64,000 nucleotides of DNA, taken from positions 7,367,358-7,431,357 of the forward strand of contig JAJEKV010000052.1 in assembly GCA_021234155.1 (NCBI GenBank). Direction: 5' to 3'. Within the stretch, counting starts at the first letter, position 1; the number at the start of each line of letters is the position of its first letter. Source of the stretch: Isoetes taiwanensis. Its lineage: Eukaryota; Streptophyta; Lycopodiopsida; Isoetales; Isoetaceae. Below are positions 48,932 through 60,318 of the stretch, piece by piece. Below the pieces are notes generated by a model. The model was not told where the DNA came from and made no database searches. It saw nothing but the letters and a program-made list of their open reading frames with translations. Made by a program: the position numbers and the translations under genes.

Positions 48932-50209
48932 ATGTCTACTAATCGCTTCGACGTACCTGATCATCAATATACCCAGGCTATTAGCAATGCCAGCTACATA
49001 GCAGATCAAATGGCCATTCCTCCTTCTACCAATCCTGCAGATCATCAAAAACAATTGGAATACCTGTGTCTGGCTTATAAATTTCTACCTGAGCCTTCCG
49101 TGCAAACGAATGCACAGCCTAATTCATCCAGTTTGCCTCCAGAATCCTCTTGTAAATGGCTAGAGAAAGTTGTAGGAATGCCTACCTTCTCTGGTGAAAA
49201 GAGAAACCCGCCTACTGTCTTTGGATTTCTTTCTACATGGGAAAGCTATTTTGAACTGGTAAAAGCTACTGAAAAGCAGAAGCTGCAGGCTATGGACAAA
49301 AATTTGACAGATATGGCAAGAACCTGGTGGCAAGGAAGAAAAAGAATGGATCCAAAGATTTTGACATGGAAGAGCTTCAAAGAAGCTTTTGAAGGTTACA
49401 ATCTGGCAGCTAACTATCATAGTAATGTCAAACGGGAATGGGATCTATTCAAGCAAGGTGACAATGAGTCAGTCTATCAGTACACATCTAAATTCCAGTA
49501 CTTGTCCACTCAAATGGATGGGTTAACAGAGAAGGAGTTACTAAGAAAATATATAGCGGGATTTAAAAATTCCTTGTATGCAGAATTATGTTTTATAGAT
49601 CCTCAGACTTTGGAAGAAGCAACAAAGAAAGCTATAGATGCGGAAAGGAAGTTAAATCCTGATTTTATAAATTGTAGTATATGGGATGGATACCCTGAGG
49701 ACAAAGGCAATGGCAAAACAAGCACTGAAAAAGCGAGCAATAGCAAGAATTCTGATAAGGGAAATAAAAGGGCTAGAGCAAGTGTGGGTGATAATCACGA
49801 GCAAGCCCAGAGAATGAAGTGGGATAATCAGACTGATAGACCTTCCTTCAAGAAAAGTGGGTGTTATTACTGCGGAGGACCACATCTTAAGGTAGACTGC
49901 CCGAAGTTAAATGCAAAAAGAGATCCGAATGACCGGGGCAATCGGGAGGAACGTAGGGAATCAGGCAGAGCTGAGTATAGATCAAATCCTCGTTCTAGTG
50001 GACCTTCGGCTCAAATGACTCAGGTGGAAGAGCAACCGGCCGAGTCAAGTGCCAAAACGAATAAACAAGTAACTTTTCCTATCTGGCCTATTGTGGAGCC
50101 CACAAGAAGGCCGTGTACCATTTTTATATTAATCAAAAAAATTTCTTACCCTCAAAAAAAAAAAAAAAAGTGCAAAAGGAAAGGGGAAAACTGCAAATTG
50201 CCTATTTGA
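48932..50209 (+). CDS. gag protein of the gag-only element
   Basis: 425 residues, uninterrupted, ATG 27 bp after the PBS. The gag core lies at about residues 90-240 (GFLSTWESYFELVKA; DMARTWWQGRKRMDPKI; WKSFKEAFEGYNLAANY; LLRKYIAGFKNSLYAEL). A Lys/Asn-rich basic linker follows, then a zinc knuckle CYYCGGPHLKVDC near residue 310, of the form CX2CX3HX4C, one residue shorter than the usual CX2CX4HX4C. The C-terminus passes into an A-rich run (50155-50170) where the frame may have been altered. No protease or pol follows. It would package element RNA if a helper supplies enzymes. Confidence 0.88.
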   Translation: MSTNRFDVPDHQYTQAISNASYIADQMAIPPSTNPADHQKQLEYLCLAYKFLPEPSVQTNAQPNSSSLPPESSCKWLEKVVGMPTFSGEKRNPPTVFGFLSTWESYFELVKATEKQKLQAMDKNLTDMARTWWQGRKRMDPKILTWKSFKEAFEGYNLAANYHSNVKREWDLFKQGDNESVYQYTSKFQYLSTQMDGLTEKELLRKYIAGFKNSLYAELCFIDPQTLEEATKKAIDAERKLNPDFINCSIWDGYPEDKGNGKTSTEKASNSKNSDKGNKRARASVGDNHEQAQRMKWDNQTDRPSFKKSGCYYCGGPHLKVDCPKLNAKRDPNDRGNREERRESGRAEYRSNPRSSGPSAQMTQVEEQPAESSAKTNKQVTFPIWPIVEPTRRPCTIFILIKKISYPQKKKKKCKRKGENCKLPI

Positions 50210-50398
50210 AATAGGTTGGTAAGTGATAACTCCATGAAGGAGGGTAGGGTTAAATTTTAAGTTTAAGAAACAACAACTATGTCTGCAGCATAGATGTTTG
50301 TTTCATTATTTACTATTTAAATATATAAAGAAAACTTTTTGGCCTTAAAGGCTGGATCAAATTTTTAGCCAAAGGGCTGGACTTGAATATTTCTGATT

Positions 50399-50640
50399 GT
50401 GGACTCAATCAGGGTTGCAGTCATGGATTTGACTGTGGTATTTCTAGTTGAGAAATCAACTAGGGTTGCAGTCATGGATTTGACTGTGGTATTTCTAGTT
50501 GAGAAATCAACTAGGGTTGCAGTCATGGATTTGACTGTGGTATTTCTAGTTGAGAAATCAACTAGGGTTGCAGTCATGGATTTGACTGTGGTATTTCTAG
50601 TTGAGTATTCAACTAGGGTTGCAACCATGGACTTGGTTGT
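50399..50640 (+). repeat. 51-bp minisatellite between gag and 3' LTR
   Basis: Four to five near-identical 51-bp units (TAGGGTTGCAGTCATGGATT..). The unit length is a multiple of three and each unit reads open as 17 residues (TRVAVMDLTVVFLVEKS), but this frame is not joined to gag. The first and last units are diverged. Confidence 0.92.
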
Positions 50641-50699
50641 GGTAAATTTGCCATATAATTCCTTGATCGAGGACGATCAATCCCGGGAAGGGGAGGAAT

Positions 50700-51385
50700 T
50701 GATATGATGGTGCTCGGGGGAGCGGTTCAGGCCAATGCATCTGGAACTAAATATTAGCAACTAATGAGTCAAGGGTAATTTAGGCTTTAAACTATAGTCT
50801 AAAGTTATGGTTAGGGTCATGGTAAGTAATAAATTGCTAAACAATGAACCATCAGTTATGTTAAAGTTTTTTTAAACAAACGGCTGATAACGGGTCGCAG
50901 ATGTTTATCCGCAAGAGCAGTCGAGATCATAACAGATCTCCCGGAACTGATAAGAAAAGGCAGATCCGGCTTAGCCAAACGGTAAATCCTAGATATTTCT
51001 GGCCGAAATCTTGATTGCAATGATTGCTTACCCTTTGTGGAGATATTTTTGTCTTGAAAAAGGTCTTCCCAGAAATAGCCTGATCGCTGCCTATATAAGT
51101 AACTGATCCTCTTATCTCTTGCATAGAGTAACCGGTTGAACCCAGATCAGAGCCTTCTGTTGAATCTTGAGCAGAGTTTTCTGTTTTGCCTATTACCTTA
51201 GTCGGTTGAATCTGTGCTATGAATTAAGTTCTTGGATGCAATTGGGATGCAAGATAACGATTTCTTGTAGAACCTGGACCCGGTTGGATGGAGAGCATTG
51301 CCGTGAAGGCTGGAATTTGAAGTTATTTGTTGTTCGTTTCTATTCTTTAACTCTTGTTTAACTGCAAGGTCTTGTAACTGTATCA
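50700..51385 (+). repeat. 3' LTR of the gag-only element
   Basis: 686 bp, partner of 48205-48889. The copia integrase frame resumes right after it. Confidence 0.9.
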
Positions 51386-52074
51386 GAAATGGACAATGTG
51401 ATGCATCATAGTATAAATGCAATACAAGAAGACAGTGTTGATCTATGGCACAGAAGATTGGCACATACAAATTACAAAAAATTGAAATATTTATTGACGC
51501 AAGGCCACATAAATTATCATGACAACAAGACAAATGAGGTTATTTGTGAAGGATGCTTTGGGAAAATTAAACAGGCTGCCATTTCCTAAAAGTAAGTCTA
51601 GAGCTCAGCAAGTTCTAGAGTTAGTGCATTCTGACTTATATGGTCCCTTAAATGTGCAAAGTAGAACCAATAAAAGGTACTTTATAACATTTACAGATGA
51701 CTATAGCAGGAAGTGCAAGACATACTGTTTAGCAAAGAAATCTCAAGCATTGAGTGCATTCAAACAATATGTGGCAGAGATGGAGAGAGAAACCAGTCTC
51801 AAACTGAAATGCATTAGGTCTGATAGAGGAGGTGAATACCTTGCTAAGCAATTCAAACAATTTTGTATAGCCCATGGAATTAAAAGGCAGTTAACCCGCA
51901 GATATTCTCCTCAGCAAAATGGTGTCTCTGAGAGAAAGAATAGAACTATAATGGATCCAGTTAGAGCCATGATAAAGGAAGGAAGGAAGGAAGGAAGGAA
52001 GGTACTTTTAGGGAAGTGGTCTGCCTAATAAACTTTGGGAAGAAGCATTACAAACTGCAGTTTTAATACAAAAT

Positions 52075-54219
52075 ATGTTGCCATCAGCTAGTCTAAAGGG
52101 TAATATTCCAGATGCTCTATGCAGTCCGAATAAAAAAATAAACTATGAAAAACTAAAAGCTTTTGGTTGCTTGGTGTATACTCATGTACCAGCTGAATTA
52201 AGGAAGAAGCTAGATAACAAGGCTAAAGGATATGATGAGCAATCCAAAGGATATAGAGTATATGTCCCTAAAACTAAATCTGTCATAATCAGTAGGGATG
52301 TTTTGTTCAATGAGTGCATACTATACAAGGACAGGTATAAAAAAGGAGTCAAAACTGTCATAACAAAACCAGAGATGCAACCTAAGTTTGAAATAGATGA
52401 TGCAGATGATAATGAAGAAGAAAATCTAAACTCAAGTTCAGCAGAAACTGAGGTTCCAGAAATGATCAAGATGATGGCTGAGGAACAAGAACAACAAGGA
52501 TTAGCTGATCATCATATGGAGAAGAAAAAAAGGAAGACTCAGTCAGAAAGATTAGTAGAGGAAGCAAAGTTAGAAGAAGGAAAATTGTATGGTAGAAATG
52601 AATTAGGGAGAAGTAGAAGAGGTGTCACTTTTGAGCAAGAACAAATTGTGGCTATTTTGGAGGATGAAATTATTCCCCAAAGTTTTGAGGAAGTTCAACA
52701 AAGTCATGACAAGGATAAGTGGATAGCTGCCATGAATGATGAGCTTAAATCTTTTGAAGAGACCAAAACGTATGAGCTAGTTAAGGCTGATGGTAAGCAG
52801 AACATAATTGGAAGTAAATGGTTGTATAAAATTAAATTAAACCCTGATGGAAGTAAGAAGCATACACACAGAAAAAAAGGAAGAGATTATGATGAAACCT
52901 ACTCTCTTATAGTCAAACTTACAAGCATTAGAGTTTTGCTAGCTATGGCCAATGCTATGAATTTAGAGCTACACCACGTGGATGTAAAAACTGCATTTTT
53001 AGAAGCTACTCTTGAGGAGGAGGCTTATATGAAACAGGCTCCAGGATATTCACATGGTAAGGATATGATCTGGAAGCTTAACAGGGCTGTATATGGGCTG
53101 AAGCAGTCACCAAGAGAATGTTATTTATGTATAAATTTTTTCTTGCAAGAACAGGGCTTTGAAAATTTGCAAAATGATGGGAATCTTTATAGGTTTGAGC
53201 AAAATGGAGAATATTGCATTATTGCACTCTATGTAGATGATTGTATTATGGTTGCAAGCTCTTTGAAAATTCTGAACATATGCAAAGGTATTTTAAAATC
53301 CAGGTTCCAAATGTCAGACCTAGGTGAGCTCAAGAAGTTTCTTGGGATTGAGGTTGTCAGAAACAGAGAGTTGAAATGGATAAAGTTACATCAAAGTACA
53401 CATGTAGTAAATATGCTGAAAAGGTTCAAGCTAACTGAAGCCAAACCATCAAAGATTCCTATAATAGCTGGACATAGACTGACAGAAGTACATGATGTTA
53501 CTAATGAGGAGGTTATTGAAATGCAAAATGTACCTTACAGAGCCCTGGTTGGTTGCCTATTGTTTCTGGGAAACAGTACTCGACCTGACATAGCCTATGC
53601 AGTCATCATTTTAAGCAGGAGAAATCATGATGCTACCAAAGAACATTGGGAGGCAGCTAAACGAGTTCTTAAATATCTAAAGGGGACTCAAACTCATGAT
53701 ATATGCTTTGACTCAGAAAATCTAACTATGATGTGTTATAGTGGTGCAGATTGGGGAGGAGATCTGCACACTAGAAGATCAACTTCTGGCTATGCAGTAT
53801 TCTTAGGAGGAGGTGTGATAACTCGGAGATGCAAAAAGCAAGCAGCAGTAGCAATGAGCTCAGCTGAAGCTGAATATGCTACATCCTCTCTAGTTGCCAA
53901 AGAAGTAGTGTGGTTGAGAAGGTTACTGAATGAATTAGGATGTACCCAACAAGAACCTACAGAAATCTGGACTGACAGTCAGAGTTGTATAGCAATAGTT
54001 AAGAATCCGATATATCATGATAGAACCAAGCACATTGAGCTAAACATGCATTTTATACAAGACTTAGCAGAGAAAAAGCTCATACATATGACATATGTTG
54101 ATACAAATGACCTGGTAGCTGATGTGTTCACCAAAGCCCTGCCAGAGACTAAATTTACAAAATTCAGAAGGGAACTGAATGTTGCAGAGGTACAGACTTA
54201 TAAGCTGAAGGAGGAGTGA
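52075..54219 (+). CDS. copia reverse transcriptase-RNase H
   Basis: 714 residues open. The N-terminal part completes integrase (INYEKLKAFGCLVYTHVPAE). RT from about residue 215 has QSHDKDKWIAAMNDELKSFE, LELHHVDVKTAFLEATLEEE and LYVDDCIMV (active-site YVDD kept). RNase H ends with EIWTDSQSCIAI and NDLVADVFTKAL. Between LNPDGS and GRDYDETYS only a few residues remain where copia RTs usually have the longer KARLVAKG segment, so a small in-frame deletion removed a conserved finger motif. Activity is therefore doubtful although no stop is present. Confidence 0.88.
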   Translation: MLPSASLKGNIPDALCSPNKKINYEKLKAFGCLVYTHVPAELRKKLDNKAKGYDEQSKGYRVYVPKTKSVIISRDVLFNECILYKDRYKKGVKTVITKPEMQPKFEIDDADDNEEENLNSSSAETEVPEMIKMMAEEQEQQGLADHHMEKKKRKTQSERLVEEAKLEEGKLYGRNELGRSRRGVTFEQEQIVAILEDEIIPQSFEEVQQSHDKDKWIAAMNDELKSFEETKTYELVKADGKQNIIGSKWLYKIKLNPDGSKKHTHRKKGRDYDETYSLIVKLTSIRVLLAMANAMNLELHHVDVKTAFLEATLEEEAYMKQAPGYSHGKDMIWKLNRAVYGLKQSPRECYLCINFFLQEQGFENLQNDGNLYRFEQNGEYCIIALYVDDCIMVASSLKILNICKGILKSRFQMSDLGELKKFLGIEVVRNRELKWIKLHQSTHVVNMLKRFKLTEAKPSKIPIIAGHRLTEVHDVTNEEVIEMQNVPYRALVGCLLFLGNSTRPDIAYAVIILSRRNHDATKEHWEAAKRVLKYLKGTQTHDICFDSENLTMMCYSGADWGGDLHTRRSTSGYAVFLGGGVITRRCKKQAAVAMSSAEAEYATSSLVAKEVVWLRRLLNELGCTQQEPTEIWTDSQSCIAIVKNPIYHDRTKHIELNMHFIQDLAEKKLIHMTYVDTNDLVADVFTKALPETKFTKFRRELNVAEVQTYKLKEE

Positions 54220-56552
54220 AGGATTATCAGCATATAAGTCATGTGAGGATCTATATTTGAAGGCTAACCTATAAGTTGCTGAGCAAGTGTACAAGGAGCA
54301 AGTGTACAAGGATGTAAACCAGCTAATAAGTCTGCAAGGACAACCTATGAGAAGCAGTGGCAGTAGATTAGTCTATGGTTTCAATAATCTAAGCTAAGGT
54401 GAAGGGAATCTTGCTACTTAAGTGAATTAAATGTTAAGAGTGATGCATGTTGTAAACAATGAAGAACATGTTGGTAACATGAGGTATTGACCATTGTTAG
54501 CTATTGGAAAACCATTGGAACCTTTGTTTTCAAGGGGAAAATTAATTCAATGGTTATGAAGGCTCGATTTCTACACTTATCCTGTGGGATATTTAAACGA
54601 AAGTTTCGAACAGAATTGGCAAGTTGATCCGATCCCATAACCGTCGGAGCTGTTCAAGTTTGATATATAGAAGACACCACAGATGCTTGATTGTACGGAT
54701 GTGTTCGATGAAGCATTAAGAAGCCGATTCAAGCAGATTATTGTCGGGTCAAACATGCTACAGAGAACGGATCAATACTCGATGGACAGTGTTTTTGGCT
54801 ACAGTAAATCTAATGGTTGAAAGTTGAAATTAATTGTAAAATGCTTGAATACATCAAGATAGTTGAATTGTGAGCAAAAACTTGAAGTGCTCATAATTTG
54901 GAAGTGTAAATGATCTAAGTGAAAATTAGTGACCATATCTTGGCTTTTCACTAGATCAACATCTTGTACTTGAATGATTGTTGAAATAGGAGTTTAAAAA
55001 TCTTGCTAGACATCTAGTTATTCAATCAAGTGCCATTAAAAACTATCAATCATCTGCAGCTTATTTGGCTTGCTCATCACCTTTCTTTGCTCTCATCCAT
55101 TGCAAGGATATAAGTTGCTCTTTTCTCTCACATCCAGAGGCTGGGGGACCAGCCTATCCTTCTTTATTTGGTATGATGCTGCCACATTTTGACAGCATAG
55201 AAGAGCTATGCACATAAACTACACATTTTTTATTGACAATTGTCTAAAACATGTTGCATATACTACAGATATGAAGGCTCACATCCTTGAAGACTACAAA
55301 GTAGACACATGCTTGAAGAACCAAGGAAAGGACATTCATTGGAGATCATGCAAGTATAGCAAGGAAAAGAAAATTCAAGCAAAGCAAATAAGACTTTGAA
55401 GATTGGAAGACCCCTCAAGTTACTTGGTATGTGGCTAATTTGAGATCATCTTGGCATGAATTCTATTTCACAAGGTTCACCATCTCAAATCCCATCCATG
55501 ATACCATGCCTGCCTCATAATTCATATTCTCTTGTCTTATCTTCATTTCCCATAGCAAAGTTGGCAAATAGCCTTTTCTCTAGTCAAAACACACCATTCA
55601 CATACCATTCATACACTATACACTCACCAACCATACCTCCATCATCTTCAAAAAGCAAAAAAAATTCCACTCAATTTGGCTTTTCCTATGATCTAAGATC
55701 ATATTCTCTCTCTAAACGTTAAACTAGAGAGAGGAAGTGCACAATTTCCCAAAACAAGCATGAAGAGGTCAAATGACCACTAGTACCAAATTTGACCACT
55801 TCATCATCAAAGTTGCCAAATCATCATCAAAAGATGCCATGTACCATCTACTTCATCATCAAATATGTGTCATCATACACGTCACCTACCAACAAATTTC
55901 CCTTTTTTCAAAACATTGACCTTAGAAAAGTCATTTTGATATTTAAGGTGACATATCATCACTTCATTGTGCCACATCATTAGTAAATGCCTCCACATCA
56001 TCCTACACATGTCATTCACATCACTTCCACCTCATAAAAAGTTTTGACTAGAAAAAAGACATTTTGCCACCTTGCTTGACACATCATCACTCCATAATGC
56101 CTTGTCAAATCATCCTACCAACTTGCCACATCATCAACTTGATTTCCATTTTGAGCCAAAAGGTCAAATGCCCTTTTTTGCAAAAAGATTCTCCCATGTC
56201 ATAGAGCATCAAAAAAGATTCCTTGTAAAAAAAAAAAGAATATTTGAAAAAGACCACGTTTTGACCTTCATTTTTTAGTTGTTGGGATTGGTGCCATATT
56301 TTAAAAGATAAAATTTTTTTCCTATCTACCCCCATGGCCTAATCTCTCCCCATCCAACCCCCCCCAAACGTGAATGGCGCGGTGGGTAAGGGGATAAGAA
56401 TGCATCAATCCCACATAGGCATAGCACGTCTGATTTAATTATAAAAGATTTTTTGTGCCTTATATACCTTGGCTCCTTTTCTGCAAAATGCCTGTGGGAT
56501 ATATTGATCAAGAATCTCAAGAACCCTAAAATTCTTCATGCCAAGATCCGGA
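54220..56552. other. no gene; possible LTR sequence
   Basis: The stretch after 54220 (starts TGAAGGATTATCAGC behind a purine tract) may be copia 3' LTR, but no partner exists to prove it. 55790-56130 is rich in CATCATC/CACATCATC motifs. The last part (to 56552) may be LTR continuous with copy A'. Confidence 0.4.
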
Positions 56553-57895
56553 TTTTTTGAATGATTTAACCACCTAATCATGCCCACATGCTTCCAAATT
56601 TACCTATTCTAAGCCAAGAACTATCAAATTAAGCAAAAAGACAAAGATCTGAGCCAAATTTGCCAAGAACAGACCGAAACAGGGGATTATGAAAATGGGA
56701 AATTGTTTACAGAGATTTTTGAGGGCTTTCGGCGCAAGATTCCTCTTTTAGAGACCGGTTTGACTGACAGCTTCTTGAATTTGCCTTCCTTGCTTCTTGA
56801 ATCCATGGATTACTCGAAGCAATTTGCTTATTTGCTATTGTGTTTTTTTTTTTTATTTTTTTTTTTATTTTATTCTATGCCCAAGACATCAGAGCTTGGG
56901 AATCCTTTGAATGACTGTATGATGATCCTATGAATGAAAATCCAATCCTTCGCATTAAAATCGTGTCTAACTTGCATTCCACATTTCAAACAAAGTAAAC
57001 TAAAAAGGTAAAAGTATTATCTGAAGATAATTTATTTGTTTCAAGCTCACCATATTTCAGGTTGCATCACACTCTGCTCTATGGACATCAATATAAAAAT
57101 TAGATTAAAAGTGCCTTTAGTGTCAGTCTATGTGTTGCATTTGGCAAGTTCTAGATATGCATATAAAAAAAAAATGCTTAAATAGGGAGCTATCAGAACA
57201 AGTAGAAGGCATTGAAACTCTAGGAAAATTTCAAAAAACAATTTGCAATAGCCTGTCTTCTAAATTTTGCAAATTATTGCATTTTTTTAGTAAAAAATTC
57301 TTCCACCTTGGAGATTGTAGCTTCAACTTTGACCAAACAAATTGTTCTCTTTTGCTTCATACACTTGTGAAGTGTTAAGAATTCTCAAAAGCGAAAAAAA
57401 ACCAGTACAAATCGATCTGCAAAAATCTTGCTTGCTATTTTGGCTTGTAACAGGTTATTTGCAAAGAAATTGAATTTTAGGTCTTAGTTACACATCTTTT
57501 TGCAGAGAAAGTAGTTGATTCTTGTGTACAGACCTGTCAGAGATAAAATCAAGTGTCAGAACTCAAAAAAGGCCCATATCCTTTGATCTACAAAAATTTG
57601 CTCACTGCCAGGGATATTGACCAATTCTTGACTTGGTCAGGACTGCAAATTTGAGTGATCTTTGCTAGTCTGTTGGCATCTGACTTTTAGCCCCAGATTC
57701 TTTGAGACTTCAAGCAGCCTTTAGAACTGAAAACATGTTAAAATCTCATCCTGCTTGCAAATGGCATCATTTTTGCTGAGGCATCCTTTTTTTGTTTTGG
57801 GAAAGCAGTACTAATCCTGTGTTTAAGCTTTCTTTCTGCAATTTTCTTGCACATAGTGGTTGCCTAAAAAAACCTGGAGGTTCTAAGACATCGAG
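56553..57895 (+). repeat. 1.35-kb direct repeat, copy A'
   Basis: Partner of 44293-45660. The similarity ends at CCTTCAAC, where gypsy RT sequence starts instead of gag leader. Confidence 0.75.
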
Positions 57896-57899
57896 GTTG

Positions 57900-58808
57900 A
57901 AGATTTGCCAGGATCACCTTCAACAATTATCGAGATCTTAAAAAGGCCACTATCAAAGATTGTTATCCTTTGTCCTTTTTAGAGGAAATTTATATTCTAT
58001 AGCCGGTAAAGATGTGTATTCATTCTTAGATGGTTTTCAGGATTCAACCAAATCAGTATTAGAGAAGAAAACCAGCCAAAAACTTCTTTTACCACCCCCT
58101 GTGGAACTTATGCTATGAAAGGAATGCCATTTGGCTTGATGAGTGCACATGCTACATTCCAAAGGGCTATGGATGTTATCTTTAAGTTTATGCCTGTTGA
58201 AGAGTTCAAAGTTTACTTGGATGGATCTTTGCCTATGTTCTCAACCTACTAACCATTTAGAATTACTTGCAAAAATCTGTTCTTTGTGCAGAAACTCTGG
58301 AGTCAATCTCAATCCTAAGAAATGTATCTTTTTTGCATCCAAAGGGCAACTTTTGGGGCATGAGGTGTCAAACAATGGCATATAAGTGGCACAAGACAAG
58401 ATTGAGGCCCTCAAAAAGTTGGCACAACCTAAGAATTTGAAGCAAGTCAAAAGCTTTATTGCTATGATTAGGTTTCTTAGAATGTACATCCCTAACTTTG
58501 CTCATATTATAAGTCCTATTTCTAAACTGACAAGAGTAGGCAAGTTTTCTAAATCTGAGAGCAAATACATTCCTTTCACATGGTCAACAGAATGCCAAGA
58601 GGCTTATGATTCCCTTATAGATTCTATTTGTAAGGCTACCCTCTTGAAGAAACCAGGTCTGAGTATGCCATTTGAAGTAAATATTACTATTACTAAAAAA
58701 GCCATAGGCTTAGCTATTTTGCAGAACAGACACATTATGGTTTTTGCAAGCAAACAATGGAGCTCGATTGAAGAGAGGTACACTAGATTGGATCATGTTT
58801 CTAATTAA
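57900..58808 (+). pseudogene. gypsy RT-RNase H joined to copy A'
   Basis: NNYRDLKKATIKDCYPLSFL (57910-57970), then, after breaks, KGMPFGLMSAHATFQRAMDV (58118 on). At the catalytic site the frame shifts so that YLDD is read as YLDG; the other frame continues CSQPTNHLELLAK. After a stop at 58385 come the thumb and RNase H (AQPKNLKQVKSFIAMIRFL; WSTECQEAYDSLI; GLAILQNRHIMVFASKQW). Gag, protease and early RT are absent, so this copy has an internal deletion. Confidence 0.85.
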
Positions 58809-59859
58809 CAGGCAAGGTCATTTACTCTTGAAAAGCACTGTCCAAGTTTATATGAAGCAAAATCCAATGGGTTTGTTACTTGGTAAAGCAACCACCAAAC
58901 CAAAAATTCAAAGGTGGGCTTGTAAGTTGCAGACTTTATCAAAAGTTGCAGACTTTTGATATTTCCATCAACTGTCGAAATACGAGTCATATAACTATGG
59001 TATAGGGTTTGAAAGGATTAGTAGGTTTCAACTCTTGCTCTCCTCCGTAACCACATCAAACGTAGCCACATCAAACTCCTGCGTTTATCTTTGGCAGAGC
59101 AATGGCGGCGCCGCTTGAACTATGGATAACCATGGTTCCCCATTTTAAACAAACAAGGAATATTCGAGGAATTTTCCCAAAACGGAGGTTTATGTTTATA
59201 GTTCATCTCTTATATTAAAATAATAAAAAAACACGAGATGCGCCATGGACTACTTTGGTCAGCCAAATCTAATTTCAAGTAGAGCTTGCATTCATGTTAC
59301 TGACCAAAATTTTGAAAACTGAAAATCGAGGATGAACACAAGACAAAAGAGGTGCCGCTAGAAGGCAAAATCTGCAAACTAGAAGACAAAGTCAAACAAA
59401 GTTCAGATTTCAGATGCCTCTTCCACCCATTTGAATTCAGATTTCAGATGCCTCTTCCACCCATCTGAATTTTTTGAGATTGCTCGTGCCCTGTAGGATC
59501 ACCTCCTGCAGAACCAAAGTAATGGAAATGCTGTTTCTCTTTCCTTGCCGCAAAGCACAGAAAAACCCCAAAATCTGGCTAATGGAGACGAGCCCTTATA
59601 CCCAGCCTATTATCGCATCATAACATCCTTGCATATCAAGAATGTCCGTAAGAAGCGCATTGGCAAAACGTCCATATAAGAAAAGTCCCATGGGCAAAGT
59701 CCTTATTTCAAACTTGCTATTCAGGAAATAATATCCAGGAAACAACAAACATATAAAAGTTCAATTGGAAATGTCAGAGATATTGCATCAAAATCACAAG
59801 CATTATCCTTATTTGTTAGAAATATTAACAATCTTACTAACAGAAAAAATTATTTGCAG

Positions 59860-59959
59860 GCCAATGCTAGAAATGCAAATAGCAGCTATGTCTGTAAAAT
59901 TCAGTCCCTTGGCCATGGCTGCTTTTGATAATAAGGCCGGGAATTTATCTCGACCAAAG
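59860..59959 (+). other. possible isolated exon
   Basis: 100 nt bounded by TTATTTGCAG and GTAGGT, open in one frame (AAMSVKFSPLAMAAFDNKAG). Splice-like edges and balanced composition are the only support; I do not recognise the product. The rest of 58990-60318 shows nothing else. Confidence 0.2.
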
Positions 59960-60318
59960 GTAGGTCTGTTTTTGGAAAAATATTTTGCTCTGAACTTCCA
60001 CAACTTTAATATTCACAATCAAGCATAAATCCTAGCATTGCACCAGGATTCAAGGGTATGGTCAAGGATATGGCCATATGGCAGCAAAATTCGAAATTTC
60101 GTATCTGTGAAAGAAAATTTGTTATAAAGTAAAACTACAGCCTTCCAAAACGTGATGAGGCTTTCTTTTTATATGTAAAAAAGCTGCAGCTTTTGGAATT
60201 TTATAATTTTCACAGAGATGTACCATTCCATAGATACCAGGTGCATCAGTATAATGCAAATGGACATAAACTTCAGCTTTCATTAACAAAGGAGATCCCA
60301 GGTAAACAACGAGATTCT

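Larger units (their letters stand above)
48205..51385 (+). mobile_element. gag-only LTR retrotransposon (TR-GAG type), nearly intact
   Basis: LTRs 48205-48889 (685 bp) and 50700-51385 (686 bp) begin TGATATG(G/A)TGGTGCTC and end TTGTAACTGTATCA. They differ at about 15-17 positions by eye (near 2.3%). PBS is at 48894-48905, polypurine GGGAAGGGGAGGAAT just before 50700. Flanking bases AAAAT (48200-48204) and GAAAT (51386-51390) are a probable 5-bp TSD with one mutation. The 1.8-kb interior encodes only gag. Layout matches published terminal-repeat retrotransposons with GAG domain (TR-GAGs), which depend on another element's pol. Confidence 0.92.
47903..52040 (+). pseudogene. copia protease, pre-integrase and integrase (interrupted)
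   Basis: 47920-48204 has DSGAG (protease active site) and LCVPAIIKNFIYVSQL. The insertion follows KRVGNLFKI. After 51385 the GAG-pre-integrase HHCC motif continues with LWHRRLAHTNYKKLKYL and CEGCFGK. A frameshift near 51585 precedes the integrase core (HSDLYGPLN; FTDDYSRKC; IRSDRGGEYLAKQF; SPQQNGVSERKNRT). A (GGAA)n run at 51974-52003 then disrupts the frame, replacing the usual LPNKLWEEA link, which reappears out of frame just after. Confidence 0.85.
47903..54219 (+). mobile_element. 5'-truncated Ty1/copia element inside the gypsy fragments
   Basis: Begins abruptly within the copia protease (DHLIVDSGAG) and continues through the pre-integrase domain, integrase, RT and RNase H to a stop at 54219, followed by the purine-rich GAAGGAGGAGTGAAGG. 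No 5' LTR, PBS or gag. The gag-only element at 48205-51385 splits it. Confidence 0.85.

Noticed and set aside
50365-50707. Repetitive ORFs on both strands with CRISPR-like periodicity
   Set aside because: Units are contiguous 51-bp tandem repeats without spacers inside a retrotransposon, so this is neither a CRISPR array nor a supported gene.
52182-52469. Minus-strand 95-residue ORF
   Set aside because: Antisense shadow of the copia coding frame.
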